From Cellulomonas fengjieae (GTDB taxonomy: Bacteria; Actinomycetota; Actinomycetes; Actinomycetales; Cellulomonadaceae): DNA of 64,000 bases. The notes below the pieces were generated by a model. That model was not told the origin of the DNA, ran no database searches, and saw only the letters and a list, made by a program, of their open reading frames with translations. The DNA is taken from contig NZ_CP074404.1 of NCBI RefSeq assembly GCF_018388465.1, positions 1,798,001 to 1,862,000 of the forward strand. Direction: 5' to 3'. Positions 8,325 to 17,390 of the stretch are shown here, piece by piece (position 1 is the first letter of the stretch; each line of letters begins with the position of its first letter). Made by a program: the position numbers and the translations under genes.

Positions 8325-8644
8325 CTCGCGAGCGTCCGGCCCAGGTGCAGTGCGGTCGCCGTGCCGGTCACCAGGCCGGAGCGGGTCGAGCGGTGGTGCG
8401 TCGCGTTGAGCTCGATGCCGACCGCCGCCCTGCCCTCGCCCGCGTGCGCGGCGGCGGCGTAGGAGCCGAGCGTCTCGGCCAGCACCGCCGACGCGCCGCC
8501 GTGCAGCAGGCCGTACGGCTGGGTGTTGCCGGCCACGGGCATGGTGCCGACGGCGCGCTGCGCGGAGACCTCGATCACCTCGATACCCATGCGTTCGATG
8601 AGGGTTGCGGGGAACGGGTGGGCGGGGGCGGTCGTGTCGGACAT
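8240..8644 (-). CDS. PaaI-type hotdog-fold thioesterase
   Basis: 134 aa, a single hotdog domain. It shows the YGLLHGGASAVLAETLGSYA helix with the HGG motif and a catalytic Asp/Glu region, then GIELNATHHRSTRSG and LHLGRTLASYQVVVEDEDG strands, typical of PaaI/ComA/MenI-like acyl-CoA thioesterases. Such enzymes hydrolyse aryl- or hydroxybenzoyl-type CoA esters; the actual substrate is unknown. ATG 8644 lies 19 bases from the polA GTG on the other strand, so the two genes share a divergent promoter region. The 3' end overlaps the acetyltransferase gene by 85 bases. Confidence 0.88.
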   Translation of the reverse strand: MSDTTAPAHPFPATLIERMGIEVIEVSAQRAVGTMPVAGNTQPYGLLHGGASAVLAETLGSYAAAAHAGEGRAAVGIELNATHHRSTRSGLVTGTATALHLGRTLASYQVVVEDEDGRPLCTARLTCMVIDARD

Positions 8645-8650
8645 GGCAGA

Positions 8651-8656
8651 TAGGTT
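8651..8656 (+). promoter_or_regulatory. -10 hexamer of a leaderless polA promoter
   Basis: TAGGTT ends 7 bases before the polA GTG with no Shine-Dalgarno sequence between, so transcription probably begins at or next to the start codon. Confidence 0.55.
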
Positions 8657-8663
8657 GGCACCC

Positions 8664-11402
8664 GTGAGCGACGCACTGCCAGCGGTTCCGCCGGCCACCC
8701 CCGGAACGCCTGCCCGACTTCTCCTGATCGACGGTCACTCGATGGCCTACCGGGCGTTCTTCGCGCTCCCGGTGGACAAGTTCGCGACCTCGGCCGGCGA
8801 ACCCACCAACGCGGTGTTCGGGTTCTTCTCGATGATCGCGAACCTCCTGCGCGACGAGCAGCCCACGCACGTCGCGGTCGCGTTCGACGCGGGGCGGACC
8901 ACGTTCCGCACGGAGGTGTACGAGGCCTACAAGGGGAACCGCAACGCCACTCCGGCGCCGTTCAAGGGACAGGTCGCGGTGATCGAGCGGGTCCTGGAGA
9001 CCATGCACATCCCGTCGCTGACCAAGCCGCAGTTCGAGGCCGACGACATCCTGGCCACGCTGTCGGTCCAGGCACGCGCGCAGGGGATGCAGGTCCTCAT
9101 CTGCACCGGCGACCGCGATGCCTTCCAGCTGGTCAACGAGGACGTCACCGTGCTGTACCCCGTGAAGGGCGTCTCGGAGCTCGCGCGGATGACGCCGGCC
9201 GCCGTCGAGGCCAAGTACGGGCTGCCGCCGGAGCGCTACCCGGACCTGGCCGCGCTCGTCGGGGAGTCCAGCGACAACCTGCCGGGCATCCCCGGCGTCG
9301 GACCGAAGACCGCCGCGAAGTGGATCCAGCAGTTCGACGGGCTCGAGGGGATCCTGGCGGCCGCCGACAAGGTGCCCGGCAAGGCGGGGGAGTCGCTGCG
9401 CGAGAACCTCGAGCAGGTGCGGCTGAACCGCCAGCTCAACGCCCTGATCACGGATCTGGAGCTGCCCCTGGGCCCGGAGGACCTCGCGGTGCGGCCGTGG
9501 GACCGGGCGGCGCTGCACGCGATCCTGGAGGAGCTCGAGTTCCGCGCGATCCGCGACCGGCTCTTCGCGATGCTCCCCGACGAGAGCGGCACCGGTCCGG
9601 ACATCGTCGAGGCGGCCCAGATCGACCACACGGTCCTCGGCGCCGGCGAGCTGGGCGCGTGGCTCGAGGCGCGCGCGGGGCGTCCGCTCGGGATCGACGT
9701 GCGGGGCTCCGGGGCGCCGGCGAACGGTGACGCGTGGGGGATCGCGCTCGCCGGCCCCGACGGTCAGGCCGCGTCGTTCGACCTGGCCGAGATCCTGCCG
9801 CCCGACGAGTCGGCACTGGCGGCGTGGCTCGCGGACCCAGCGGCACCGAAGATCGTGCACGCGTCCAAGGAGGCGTGGCACGCGCTCGTCGGGCGCGGCC
9901 TGCCCATCGCCGGGGTCGTGTTCGACACGGAGCTCGCGGCCTACCTGTGCCAGCCCGACCGCCGGGCCTACGACCTGACCGACCTGGCCATCGGGTACCT
10001 CCACCGGGAGCTGGGCGCGGACGAGGCTGCGAGCAGCGGCCAGGGTGCCCTGGACCTCGAGCTGGACGGCACGGACGAGGGCCGGCGCGCAGCCGTGCGT
10101 GCCGCGGCGGTCCGTGACCTCGCGGACGTGCTCGGTGGCGAGCTCGCCGACCGGGGCGCCACGGACCTGCTGGAGAACCTCGAGCTGCCGCTGGTCGACG
10201 TGCTGGCACGCATGGAGCGCACCGGCATCGCGATCGACTCCGACTACCTGTCCGGTCTCGAGAAGTCGTTCGACGCCCAGGTGCAGAACGCCGCCGCCGA
10301 GGCGTACGCGGTCATCGGCCGCGAGGTCAACCTCGGCTCGCCCAAGCAGCTCCAAGAGGTGCTGTTCGACCAGCTGGGCATGCCGAAGACCAAGAGGATC
10401 AAGACGGGCTACACCACGGACGCGGCCGCGCTCACGGATCTGTTCGCCCGTACCCAGCACCCGTTCCTCGAGCACCTGCTCGCCCACCGGGACGCCATCC
10501 GGCTGCGTCAGACGGTCGAGGGGCTCCTGCGCTCCGTCGCGACCGACGGGCGGATCCACACCACGTTCCAGCAGACGATCGCCGCGACGGGGCGGCTGTC
10601 CTCGGTGGACCCGAACCTGCAGAACATCCCGATCCGCACCGAGGCCGGGCGCCAGATCCGTCGCGCTTTCGTGGTCGGCGATGGCTACGAGACCCTGCTG
10701 ACCGCCGACTACTCCCAGATCGAGATGCGCATCATGGCGCACTTGTCGGGTGACGAGGGGCTCATCGAGGCGTTCCGCTCGGGCGAAGACCTGCACAGCT
10801 ACGTCGGCTCGCGCGTGTTCGGCGTGCCCACCGACGAGGTCACGCCGGCGATGCGCTCCAAGATCAAGGCCATGAGCTACGGCCTGGCGTACGGGTTGTC
10901 GTCGTACGGGCTCTCCCAGCAGCTCTCGATCGAGGTGTCCGAGGCCGCCGCGCTGATGCAGGACTACTTCTCACGCTTCGGCGGGGTGCGCGACTACCTC
11001 ACGGGGGTCGTCGACGTGGCACGCCAGACGGGCTACACGGCCACGATCCTGGGGCGCCGTCGCTACCTGCCCGACCTGACCAGCGACAACCGCCAGCGCC
11101 GCGACATGGCCGAGCGGATGGCGCTCAACGCGCCCATCCAGGGCAGCGCGGCGGACCTCATCAAGGTGGCCATGCTCGGCGTGGACCGGGAGCTGACCCG
11201 CCGGGGTCTCGGGTCGCGCCTGCTCCTGCAGGTGCACGACGAGCTGGTGCTCGAGGTGGCCCCGGGGGAGCGGGACGAGGTCGAGGCGCTGGTGCGTGAG
11301 CAGATGGGCGCGGCGGGGGACGCAGCCAAGGACGGTCCGCTCGACGTCCCGCTGGACGTCACGGTCGGCGTGGGAGGGTCCTGGCACGACGCCGCGCACT
11401 GA
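8664..11402 (+). CDS. polA: DNA polymerase I
   Basis: 912 aa. Residues ~15-300 are the 5'-3' exonuclease (RLLLIDGHSMAYRAFFALP, EADDILATLS, GVGPKTAAKWIQQF). Residues ~310-490 are the 3'-5' exonuclease fold, but the first motif reads GIDVRGSGAP, without the DxE metal-binding pair, so proofreading is probably lost, as in other actinobacterial Pol I. Residues ~520-912 are the polymerase: motif A DYSQIEMRIMAHLSG, O-helix KAMSYGLAYG, motif C LLQVHDELVLEV. It fills gaps after excision repair and replaces RNA primers. uvrB, uvrA and uvrC lie within 26 kb. The GTG start is preceded by a leaderless-type TAGGTT; ATG 8643 is an alternative. Confidence 0.95.
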   Translation: MSDALPAVPPATPGTPARLLLIDGHSMAYRAFFALPVDKFATSAGEPTNAVFGFFSMIANLLRDEQPTHVAVAFDAGRTTFRTEVYEAYKGNRNATPAPFKGQVAVIERVLETMHIPSLTKPQFEADDILATLSVQARAQGMQVLICTGDRDAFQLVNEDVTVLYPVKGVSELARMTPAAVEAKYGLPPERYPDLAALVGESSDNLPGIPGVGPKTAAKWIQQFDGLEGILAAADKVPGKAGESLRENLEQVRLNRQLNALITDLELPLGPEDLAVRPWDRAALHAILEELEFRAIRDRLFAMLPDESGTGPDIVEAAQIDHTVLGAGELGAWLEARAGRPLGIDVRGSGAPANGDAWGIALAGPDGQAASFDLAEILPPDESALAAWLADPAAPKIVHASKEAWHALVGRGLPIAGVVFDTELAAYLCQPDRRAYDLTDLAIGYLHRELGADEAASSGQGALDLELDGTDEGRRAAVRAAAVRDLADVLGGELADRGATDLLENLELPLVDVLARMERTGIAIDSDYLSGLEKSFDAQVQNAAAEAYAVIGREVNLGSPKQLQEVLFDQLGMPKTKRIKTGYTTDAAALTDLFARTQHPFLEHLLAHRDAIRLRQTVEGLLRSVATDGRIHTTFQQTIAATGRLSSVDPNLQNIPIRTEAGRQIRRAFVVGDGYETLLTADYSQIEMRIMAHLSGDEGLIEAFRSGEDLHSYVGSRVFGVPTDEVTPAMRSKIKAMSYGLAYGLSSYGLSQQLSIEVSEAAALMQDYFSRFGGVRDYLTGVVDVARQTGYTATILGRRRYLPDLTSDNRQRRDMAERMALNAPIQGSAADLIKVAMLGVDRELTRRGLGSRLLLQVHDELVLEVAPGERDEVEALVREQMGAAGDAAKDGPLDVPLDVTVGVGGSWHDAAH

Positions 11403-11546
11403 CGGCGGCTCGTCGCTCGAACGTGCGGATTCCTGAGATTTCGCCAACTTGGTCGTAAGTATCGGGTGCATTTTTGGGTGATCTACGCCACAGTGTGCGG
11501 CACACAGTGGCGACGGAGCCGCTGACGTCCCTCCCGGGAGGCGCTG

Positions 11547-11897
11547 GTGTCCGACACTTTCTCAGCAAGCGAGACCGACTACCAACGGGTGCAGAACAGC
11601 GACGAGTTCCAGGCGCTCAAGCGCCGGTTCCGTCGGTTCGTCTTCCCCATGACGGCACTCTTTCTCGCCTGGTACTTCCTGTACGTGCTGCTCGCGGACT
11701 ACGCCCACGACTTCATGTCCACCAAGGTCTGGGGGAACGTCAACGTCGGCCTGCTGCTGGGCCTGGGGCAGTTCGTGTCGACGTTCGCCATCACGATGAT
11801 CTATGCGCGGTGGGCCAACAACAAGCAGGACCCGGTGGCAGAGCGCCTCCGCCTGCACATCGAGAACGGTGACTCGCTGGACGGTGGGGCCGCATGA
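11547..11897 (+). CDS. DUF485 inner-membrane protein (symporter partner)
   Basis: 116 aa with two membrane segments (around FVFPMTALFLAWYFLYVLLA and VGLLLGLGQFVSTFAITMIY) and a charged cytoplasmic N-terminus; this is the DUF485/YjcH family. Such proteins are almost always encoded directly before ActP/MctC-type acetate symporters and probably help the symporter work. That is so here: its stop overlaps the symporter start by ATGA. The GTG start is preceded by GGGAGG, a strong ribosome-binding site. Confidence 0.9.
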   Translation: MSDTFSASETDYQRVQNSDEFQALKRRFRRFVFPMTALFLAWYFLYVLLADYAHDFMSTKVWGNVNVGLLLGLGQFVSTFAITMIYARWANNKQDPVAERLRLHIENGDSLDGGAA

Positions 11898-13564
11898 GCG
11901 CCTCCCTGACCTCGACCCTGACCGCGGCGCTCCGCACGGCGGAGACCGAGGACATCGGCAACCCGTTGGTCAACATCGCCATCTTCGGCGCGTTCGTCGC
12001 CATCACCCTCGTGATCGTCTTCCGCGCCTCCCGCAACAACAAGACGGCCGCCGACTACTACGCGGCCGGTCGCTCGTTCACCGGCCCGCAGAACGGCACG
12101 GCCATCGCGGGCGACTACCTGTCGGCCGCGTCGTTCCTCGGCATCTGCGGCGCCATCGCGATCAACGGGTACGACGGCTTCCTCTACTCGATCGGCTTCC
12201 TCGTCGCGTGGCTCGTCGCGCTGCTGCTGGTGGCCGAGCTCCTCCGGAACACCGGCCGGTTCACCATGGCCGACGTCCTGTCGTTCCGGCTCAAGCAGCG
12301 GCCCGTCCGCATGGCCGCCGCGCTGGCCACGCTGACCGTCGTCTTCTTCTACCTGCTGGCCCAGATGGCCGGCGCGGGTGGGCTCGTCGCGCTGCTCCTG
12401 GGCGTGGAGAGCACGGCAGCCCAGGGTCTGGTCATCGCCGTCGTCGGCGCGCTGATGATCCTCTACGTCCTGGTCGGCGGCATGAAGGGCACCACCTGGG
12501 TGCAGATCATCAAGGCGGTGCTGCTCATCGCCGGCGCCGCGGTCATGACGCTGTGGGTGCTGGCGCAGTTCGGCTTCAACTTCTCGGACCTGCTGCAGGG
12601 TGCCATCGACATGGCGGGGGAGGGCGGCGAGGCCGTCATCGAGCCCGGCAAGCAGTACGGCGTCAGCGCGATGAGCCAGCTGAACTTCCTGTCGCTCGCG
12701 CTCGCGCTGGTGCTCGGGACGGCCGGCCTGCCGCACGTCCTGATGCGCTTCTACACGGTGCCGACCGCCAAGGAGGCGCGGCGCTCGGTCGTGTGGGCGA
12801 TCTGGCTGATCGGCATCTTCTACCTGTTCACCCTGGTGCTCGGCTACGGCGCGGCAGCGCTGGTCGGTCCGGACACCATCAAGGCGGCACCGGGCGGCGT
12901 GAACTCCGCGGCGCCGCTGCTCGCGTACGAGCTCGGCGGCACGATCCTGCTGGGCATCATCTCGGCGGTCGCGTTCGCGACGATCCTCGCCGTGGTGGCC
13001 GGTCTGACGATCACGGCGGCGGCGTCGTTCGCGCACGACATCTACGCGTCGGTGATCAAGCACGGTGAGGTCAAGCCCGACGGCGAGGTCCGGGTCGCCC
13101 GGATCACGGTGGTGGTCATTGGGATCCTGGCGATCATCGGCGGCATCTTCGCCAACGGCCAGAACGTGGCGTTCCTGGTGGCGCTGGCCTTCGCGGTCGC
13201 CGCCAGCGCCAACCTGCCGACGATCCTCTACTCGCTGTTCTGGAAGAGGTTCAACACGTCGGGTGCGCTGTGGAGCATGTACGGCGGCCTCATCTCGTGC
13301 ATCGTGCTCATCGCGTTCTCACCGGTCGTGTCGGGCAAGGTCGACCCGGTCACGGGGGCGAGCCTGTCGATGATCCGGGACACGAACGTCGACTTCGCCC
13401 TGATCCCGCTGGAGAACCCGGGGCTCATCTCCATCCCCCTCGCGTTCCTCCTGGGCATCGTCGGCACGTATCTCAGCAAGGACAAGAGCAGCCCCGAGAA
13501 GTACGCGGAGATGGAGGTCCGGTCGCTGACCGGCGCCGGCTCCGAGAAGGCGACGGTGCACTAG
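11894..13564 (+). CDS. Cation:acetate symporter, SSS family (ActP/MctC-like)
   Basis: 556 aa with about 13 hydrophobic segments. It contains the sodium:solute symporter landmarks ADYYAAGRSFTGPQNG, AIAGDYLSAASFLGICGAIA, LVAWLVALLLVAELLRNTGR and LGTAGLPHVLMRFYTVP. The family takes up acetate, propionate or pyruvate with Na+ or H+. ActP and MctC share these signs, and I cannot tell acetate from pyruvate by sequence alone. It is coupled to the upstream DUF485 gene and ends at a strong hairpin. Confidence 0.9.
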   Translation: MSASLTSTLTAALRTAETEDIGNPLVNIAIFGAFVAITLVIVFRASRNNKTAADYYAAGRSFTGPQNGTAIAGDYLSAASFLGICGAIAINGYDGFLYSIGFLVAWLVALLLVAELLRNTGRFTMADVLSFRLKQRPVRMAAALATLTVVFFYLLAQMAGAGGLVALLLGVESTAAQGLVIAVVGALMILYVLVGGMKGTTWVQIIKAVLLIAGAAVMTLWVLAQFGFNFSDLLQGAIDMAGEGGEAVIEPGKQYGVSAMSQLNFLSLALALVLGTAGLPHVLMRFYTVPTAKEARRSVVWAIWLIGIFYLFTLVLGYGAAALVGPDTIKAAPGGVNSAAPLLAYELGGTILLGIISAVAFATILAVVAGLTITAAASFAHDIYASVIKHGEVKPDGEVRVARITVVVIGILAIIGGIFANGQNVAFLVALAFAVAASANLPTILYSLFWKRFNTSGALWSMYGGLISCIVLIAFSPVVSGKVDPVTGASLSMIRDTNVDFALIPLENPGLISIPLAFLLGIVGTYLSKDKSSPEKYAEMEVRSLTGAGSEKATVH

Positions 13565-13575
13565 CCGGCGCTCGT

Positions 13576-13614
13576 ACCTGGCGCGGCCGCCCTACGCGGG
13601 CGGCCGCGCCAGGT
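13576..13614. terminator. Bidirectional terminator-like hairpin
   Basis: A perfect 17-bp inverted repeat (ACCTGGCGCGGCCGCCC and complement) with a 5-base loop TACGC lies 12 bases after the symporter stop. Its right arm also encodes the last residues of the convergent methyltransferase gene, so one hairpin may end both transcripts. Confidence 0.75.
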
Positions 13615-14410
13615 GCGTCACGAAGATGGCGGTCCCGGGCAGTCGGGCCCCGCGGACGGGCCCCCACCCACCCCACGTGCGGTCGTGCCCGGCGGGCCAC
13701 TCGGGCTCCACGAGCCGGTCGAGCACGAAGCCCGCGGCCGCCAGCTCGCCCACGTGGTCGCCCAGCGTCCGGTGGTACTCGGCGTACAGGACAGCGCCGG
13801 ACTCGCCGACCTCGGCGTAGGGCGTGCGGTCGAAGTACGACCGGGTCGCGGTGAGTCCGGCCACGCCGGGGTCGTCGGGGAACGCCCACCGGATCGGGTG
13901 CGTCACGGAGAACACCCACCGCCCGCCGGGTCGCAGCACGCGTGCCACCTCGGCGTGCACGCGCTCGGCGTCGGGCACGAACGGCAGCGCCCCGAACGCG
14001 GTGAAGGCGACGTCGAACGCGCCGCCGGCGAACGGCAGGGCGCGCGCGTCCGCCTGGACGAGGGGGGTCGTCCGCCCGACCTGGGCGTCGTAGCGGTCGG
14101 CCGCGGCCAGCATCCCCCCGGAGACGTCGGTCGCGACGACGTCGACGCCTTCCCCGACCAGCCAGCGCGAGCACTGCGCCGCGCCGGCGCCGACCTCCAG
14201 CACCCGGGCACCGGTCAGGTCGCCCAGCAGGTGGGCGTCCTGCTCGCGCAGCCCTTCGGGGCACCAGCAGAAGTCGGCCGGCCCGAGGAACGTCCCGTGC
14301 TCGTCCAGGTACTCGTCCGCGTTGGCGTCCCACCACCCGCGGCTCGCCGTCCCGCCCTGCTCGGACGGGACGTCGAGGTAGCCGGCCTCGGCCAGCGGGT
14401 CGTCGGTCAT
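13592..14410 (-). CDS. Class I SAM-dependent methyltransferase
   Basis: 272 aa. Motif I is ARVLEVGAGAAQCSRWL (SAM-binding Gly-rich loop), followed by VDVVATDVSGGML (acidic residue that binds the ribose), LVQADARALPFAGGAFDVAF (motif II/III) and VLRPGGRWVFSVTHP (post-III). This is the Methyltransf_11 type, acting on an unknown small molecule. An N-terminal GWWDANADEYLDEHG is characteristic of a common actinobacterial subgroup. ATG 14410 was preferred because GACACT ends 6 bases upstream (leaderless type); GTG 14434 is an alternative. Its 3' end overlaps the terminator hairpin. Confidence 0.87.
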   Translation of the reverse strand: MTDDPLAEAGYLDVPSEQGGTASRGWWDANADEYLDEHGTFLGPADFCWCPEGLREQDAHLLGDLTGARVLEVGAGAAQCSRWLVGEGVDVVATDVSGGMLAAADRYDAQVGRTTPLVQADARALPFAGGAFDVAFTAFGALPFVPDAERVHAEVARVLRPGGRWVFSVTHPIRWAFPDDPGVAGLTATRSYFDRTPYAEVGESGAVLYAEYHRTLGDHVGELAAAGFVLDRLVEPEWPAGHDRTWGGWGPVRGARLPGTAIFVTHLARPPA

Positions 14411-14512
14411 GGGACCAGTGTCAGGGTTCGGCACCGGTGAGCGCGGTTACGCTGGCAGGACGGCGGCCCGAAGACGTGCTCCGACAGATGTCCCCGTGAT
14501 GAAGGAGTGCTC

Positions 14513-15538
14513 GTGCGAGTCGGTCTGCTGACGGGCGGCGGTGACGTTCCCGGCCTCAACGCCGCGATCCGCGCCGTGGTCAAGCGTGGCGAGGGGGAGT
14601 ACGGCCACACCATCACCGGCTTCCGCAACGGGTGGCGTGGCGTGGTGGACGGGATCAGCGTCCCCCTCGGCCGCGAGCACATCCGCAACCAGCTCGCCGT
14701 GGGCGGAACCCTCCTCGGTACCGCGCGCTACCACCCGCACGCGGACGACGGCGGCCTCGACGCGGTGCTGTCCACGCTCGAGTCGGAGAGGATCGAGGCG
14801 CTCATCTGCATCGGCGGCGACGGCACCCTGCACGCCGCCAGCAAGGTGGCCGAGGCGGGTGTCCGGATCGTGGCCATCCCGAAGACGATCGACAACGACG
14901 TCTGGGGGACCGACCAGTCGATCGGCTTCGACACCGCGGTGGCCATCGCCACCGAGGCGATCGACCGCATCCACACCACCGCGGAGAGCCACAACCGCGT
15001 GATGATCGTCGAGGTCATGGGCCGGCACGCGGGCTGGATCGCCGCCACGTCCGGCATCGCCGGGGGCGCCGAGCTCGTGCTGGTCCCCGAGGCGCCGTTC
15101 GACATCGACAAGATCGAGAAGTTCCTCAAGCACCGGCACCGTGCGCACGCGAGGTTCTCGATCATCGTGGTCGCCGAGGGCGCGATCCCTGCCGCCGGCA
15201 CCTCGATGGACTACGAGACGCCGATGGGCAAGTTCGGCGACATCGTCGCGGGCGCCATCGGCGAACGGCTCAAGATCGAGATCGAGAAGCGCACGGGCTT
15301 CGACACGCGGGTCGTCGTGCTCGGGCACGTGCAGCGCGGTGGCATCCCGACGCACGTCGACCGCATCCTCGGCTCGCGGTTCGGCGTCGCCGCGATCGAC
15401 GCCGCCAGCGCGGGGCAGTCGAACGTGATGACCGCGCTGCGCGGCGAGCACGTGGAGATGATCCCGCTCAGCGACGTGGCCGGGAAGGTCAAGTACGTCC
15501 CGGACGAGCTGCTCTCCGTGGCGCGCGCGCTGGCCTGA
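14513..15538 (+). CDS. pfkA: 6-phosphofructokinase
   Basis: 341 aa, one PFK domain. It begins VRVGLLTGGGDVPGLNAAI, with ICIGGDGTLHAASKVAE (nucleotide site), IPKTIDNDVWGTDQSIGFDT (catalytic Asp-rich loop), EVMGRHAGWIA and LGHVQRGGIPT (fructose-6-phosphate site). It phosphorylates fructose 6-phosphate to the 1,6-bisphosphate. Gly in GGDG indicates ATP rather than pyrophosphate as donor, while Lys in PKTIDND is the group III feature found in actinobacterial enzymes. AAGGAG lies 5 bases before GTG 14513, so this start was chosen over GTG 14507. It stands alone, away from gap-pgk-tpiA. Confidence 0.93.
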   Translation: MRVGLLTGGGDVPGLNAAIRAVVKRGEGEYGHTITGFRNGWRGVVDGISVPLGREHIRNQLAVGGTLLGTARYHPHADDGGLDAVLSTLESERIEALICIGGDGTLHAASKVAEAGVRIVAIPKTIDNDVWGTDQSIGFDTAVAIATEAIDRIHTTAESHNRVMIVEVMGRHAGWIAATSGIAGGAELVLVPEAPFDIDKIEKFLKHRHRAHARFSIIVVAEGAIPAAGTSMDYETPMGKFGDIVAGAIGERLKIEIEKRTGFDTRVVVLGHVQRGGIPTHVDRILGSRFGVAAIDAASAGQSNVMTALRGEHVEMIPLSDVAGKVKYVPDELLSVARALA

Positions 15539-15544
15539 GTCGCT

Positions 15545-15574
15545 TTGACCGGTCCACCGTCCCGCCGATAGGGT
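15545..15574 (+). promoter_or_regulatory. Probable rpsA promoter
   Basis: TTGACC (15545-15550) and TAGGGT (15569-15574) are separated by 18 bases, the best -35/-10 pair in the window. It would give a leader of about 220 bases before rpsA, which may hold post-transcriptional control; ribosomal protein S1 autoregulates in other bacteria. Confidence 0.65.
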
Positions 15575-15799
15575 GGACGGCGGTGCCGCGCGCCTTGTTG
15601 CGTCGGCGATACCCACGCGTACTGCTCGTACGTGGTCGGCCTCCGTGCCGGCCGGGGGCGTCCCAACGGTTCGTGGTCACCGCTGTGCACTCGCGTGCAC
15701 ATCTCTTCACCGCACGCGTCTTGCATGCTCGTCACCGTGCCGCCGGCACACACGTCCAGTCCGTACAACTTCCCTGTCCGCATCGGAGCCCATCCCTAC

Positions 15800-17305
15800 A
15801 TGAGCATCACCACCCCCGCGAAGCCCGCCACCCCGCAGGTCGCGATCAACGACATCGGCTCGGCCGAGGACTTCCTCGCCGCGATCGACGCCACCATCAA
15901 GTACTTCAACGATGGCGACATCGTCGAGGGCACCATCGTCAAGGTCGACCGCGACGAGGTCCTTCTCGACATCGGTTACAAGACCGAGGGCGTCATCCCC
16001 TCCCGTGAGCTGTCCATCAAGCACGACGTGGACCCCGGTGAGGTCGTCAAGGTCGGCGACGTGGTCGAGGCCCTGGTCCTCCAGAAGGAGGACAAGGAAG
16101 GCCGGCTGATCCTGTCCAAGAAGCGCGCACAGTACGAGCGCGCCTGGGGCACGATCGAGAAGATCAAGGAGGAGGACGGCGTCGTCACCGGCACCGTCAT
16201 CGAGGTCGTCAAGGGCGGCCTCATCCTCGACATCGGGCTGCGCGGCTTCCTGCCCGCGTCGCTGGTGGAGATGCGTCGTGTCCGCGACCTCCAGCCGTAC
16301 GTCGGCAAGGAGATCGAGGCGAAGATCATCGAGCTCGACAAGAACCGCAACAACGTGGTCCTGTCGCGCCGTGCGTGGCTCGAGCAGACGCAGTCCGAGG
16401 TCCGCTCCACCTTCCTGCAGACGCTGCAGAAGGGCCAGGTCCGCCCCGGTGTCGTGTCCTCGATCGTCAACTTCGGTGCCTTCGTGGACCTGGGTGGCGT
16501 GGACGGGCTCGTGCACGTCTCGGAACTGTCCTGGAAGCACATCGACCACCCGTCCGAGGTCGTCGAGGTGGGCCAGGAGGTCACCGTCGAGGTTCTCGAC
16601 GTCGACTTCGACCGCGAGCGTGTCTCCCTGTCGCTGAAGGCGACGCAGGAGGACCCGTGGCAGGCCTTCGCCCGGACGCACGCCATCGGCCAGGTCGTCC
16701 CGGGCAAGGTCACCAAGCTGGTCCCGTTCGGTGCGTTCGTGCGCGTCGAGGACGGCATCGAGGGCCTGGTGCACATCTCGGAGCTGGCCGTGCGCCACGT
16801 CGAGATCCCGGAGCAGGTCGTCCAGGTGGGCGACGACGTCTTCGTCAAGGTCATCGACATCGACCTCGAGCGTCGCCGCATCTCGCTGTCGCTGAAGCAG
16901 GCGAACGAGGGCTTCGACCCGGCCAGCGAGGACTTCGACCCCGCGCTGTACGGCATGGCGGCCGAGTACGACGAGGCCGGCAACTACAAGTACCCCGAGG
17001 GCTTCGACCCGGCCACGAACGAGTGGCTCGAGGGCTTCGAGGCGCAGCGCGAGGTGTGGGAGGCGCAGTACGCGCAGGCCCACGAGCGCTGGGAGGCGCA
17101 CCGCAAGCAGGTCGCCGACGCCGCGAAGGCCGACGCGGAGGCCGCCAGCGGCGCCGCCGAGGGTGCGACGTCCTCGTCCTCGTCGTCGAGCTCGTCCGCC
17201 GGCCCGGTGCCGTCGACGTACTCGTCGTCCACCGAGGAGGCCGCGGGCACGCTCGCGTCCGACGAGGCGCTCGCCGCTCTGCGCGAGAAGCTCACGGGCA
17301 ACTGA
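15800..17305 (+). CDS. rpsA: 30S ribosomal protein S1
   Basis: 501 aa with four S1 RNA-binding repeats, each opening with a G-x-V pattern: GDIVEGTIVKVDRDEVLLDI (~40), GVVTGTVIEVVKGGLILDI (~125), VRPGVVSSIVNFGAFVDLGG (~215) and VVPGKVTKLVPFGAFVRVE (~300). S1 helps the 30S subunit bind and unfold mRNA. The four-repeat form is normal for actinobacteria, against six in E. coli. The last ~140 residues are acidic and end in a Ser/Ala-rich linker (about nine Ser in a row). The gene is followed by a hairpin terminator and then coaE, as in mycobacteria. Confidence 0.96.
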   Translation: MSITTPAKPATPQVAINDIGSAEDFLAAIDATIKYFNDGDIVEGTIVKVDRDEVLLDIGYKTEGVIPSRELSIKHDVDPGEVVKVGDVVEALVLQKEDKEGRLILSKKRAQYERAWGTIEKIKEEDGVVTGTVIEVVKGGLILDIGLRGFLPASLVEMRRVRDLQPYVGKEIEAKIIELDKNRNNVVLSRRAWLEQTQSEVRSTFLQTLQKGQVRPGVVSSIVNFGAFVDLGGVDGLVHVSELSWKHIDHPSEVVEVGQEVTVEVLDVDFDRERVSLSLKATQEDPWQAFARTHAIGQVVPGKVTKLVPFGAFVRVEDGIEGLVHISELAVRHVEIPEQVVQVGDDVFVKVIDIDLERRRISLSLKQANEGFDPASEDFDPALYGMAAEYDEAGNYKYPEGFDPATNEWLEGFEAQREVWEAQYAQAHERWEAHRKQVADAAKADAEAASGAAEGATSSSSSSSSSAGPVPSTYSSSTEEAAGTLASDEALAALREKLTGN

Positions 17306-17319
17306 TCCACGCCTGACGT

Positions 17320-17358
17320 CCGAAGGCCGGTCACCCCTCGCGGGTGGCCGGCCTTCGG
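17320..17358 (+). terminator. Terminator hairpin after rpsA
   Basis: 17-bp inverted repeat (CCGAAGGCCGGTCACCC with its complement, one T-G wobble) around a 5-base loop, 14 bases after the rpsA stop codon. Confidence 0.75.
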
Positions 17359-17390
17359 CGTCCCCGGCCACGAGAGGGCAGGATGGACGG

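Noticed and set aside
14513..15538. Calling the enzyme a pyrophosphate-dependent phosphofructokinase
   Set aside because: The donor-site residue is Gly (GGDG) rather than the Asp expected for pyrophosphate enzymes.
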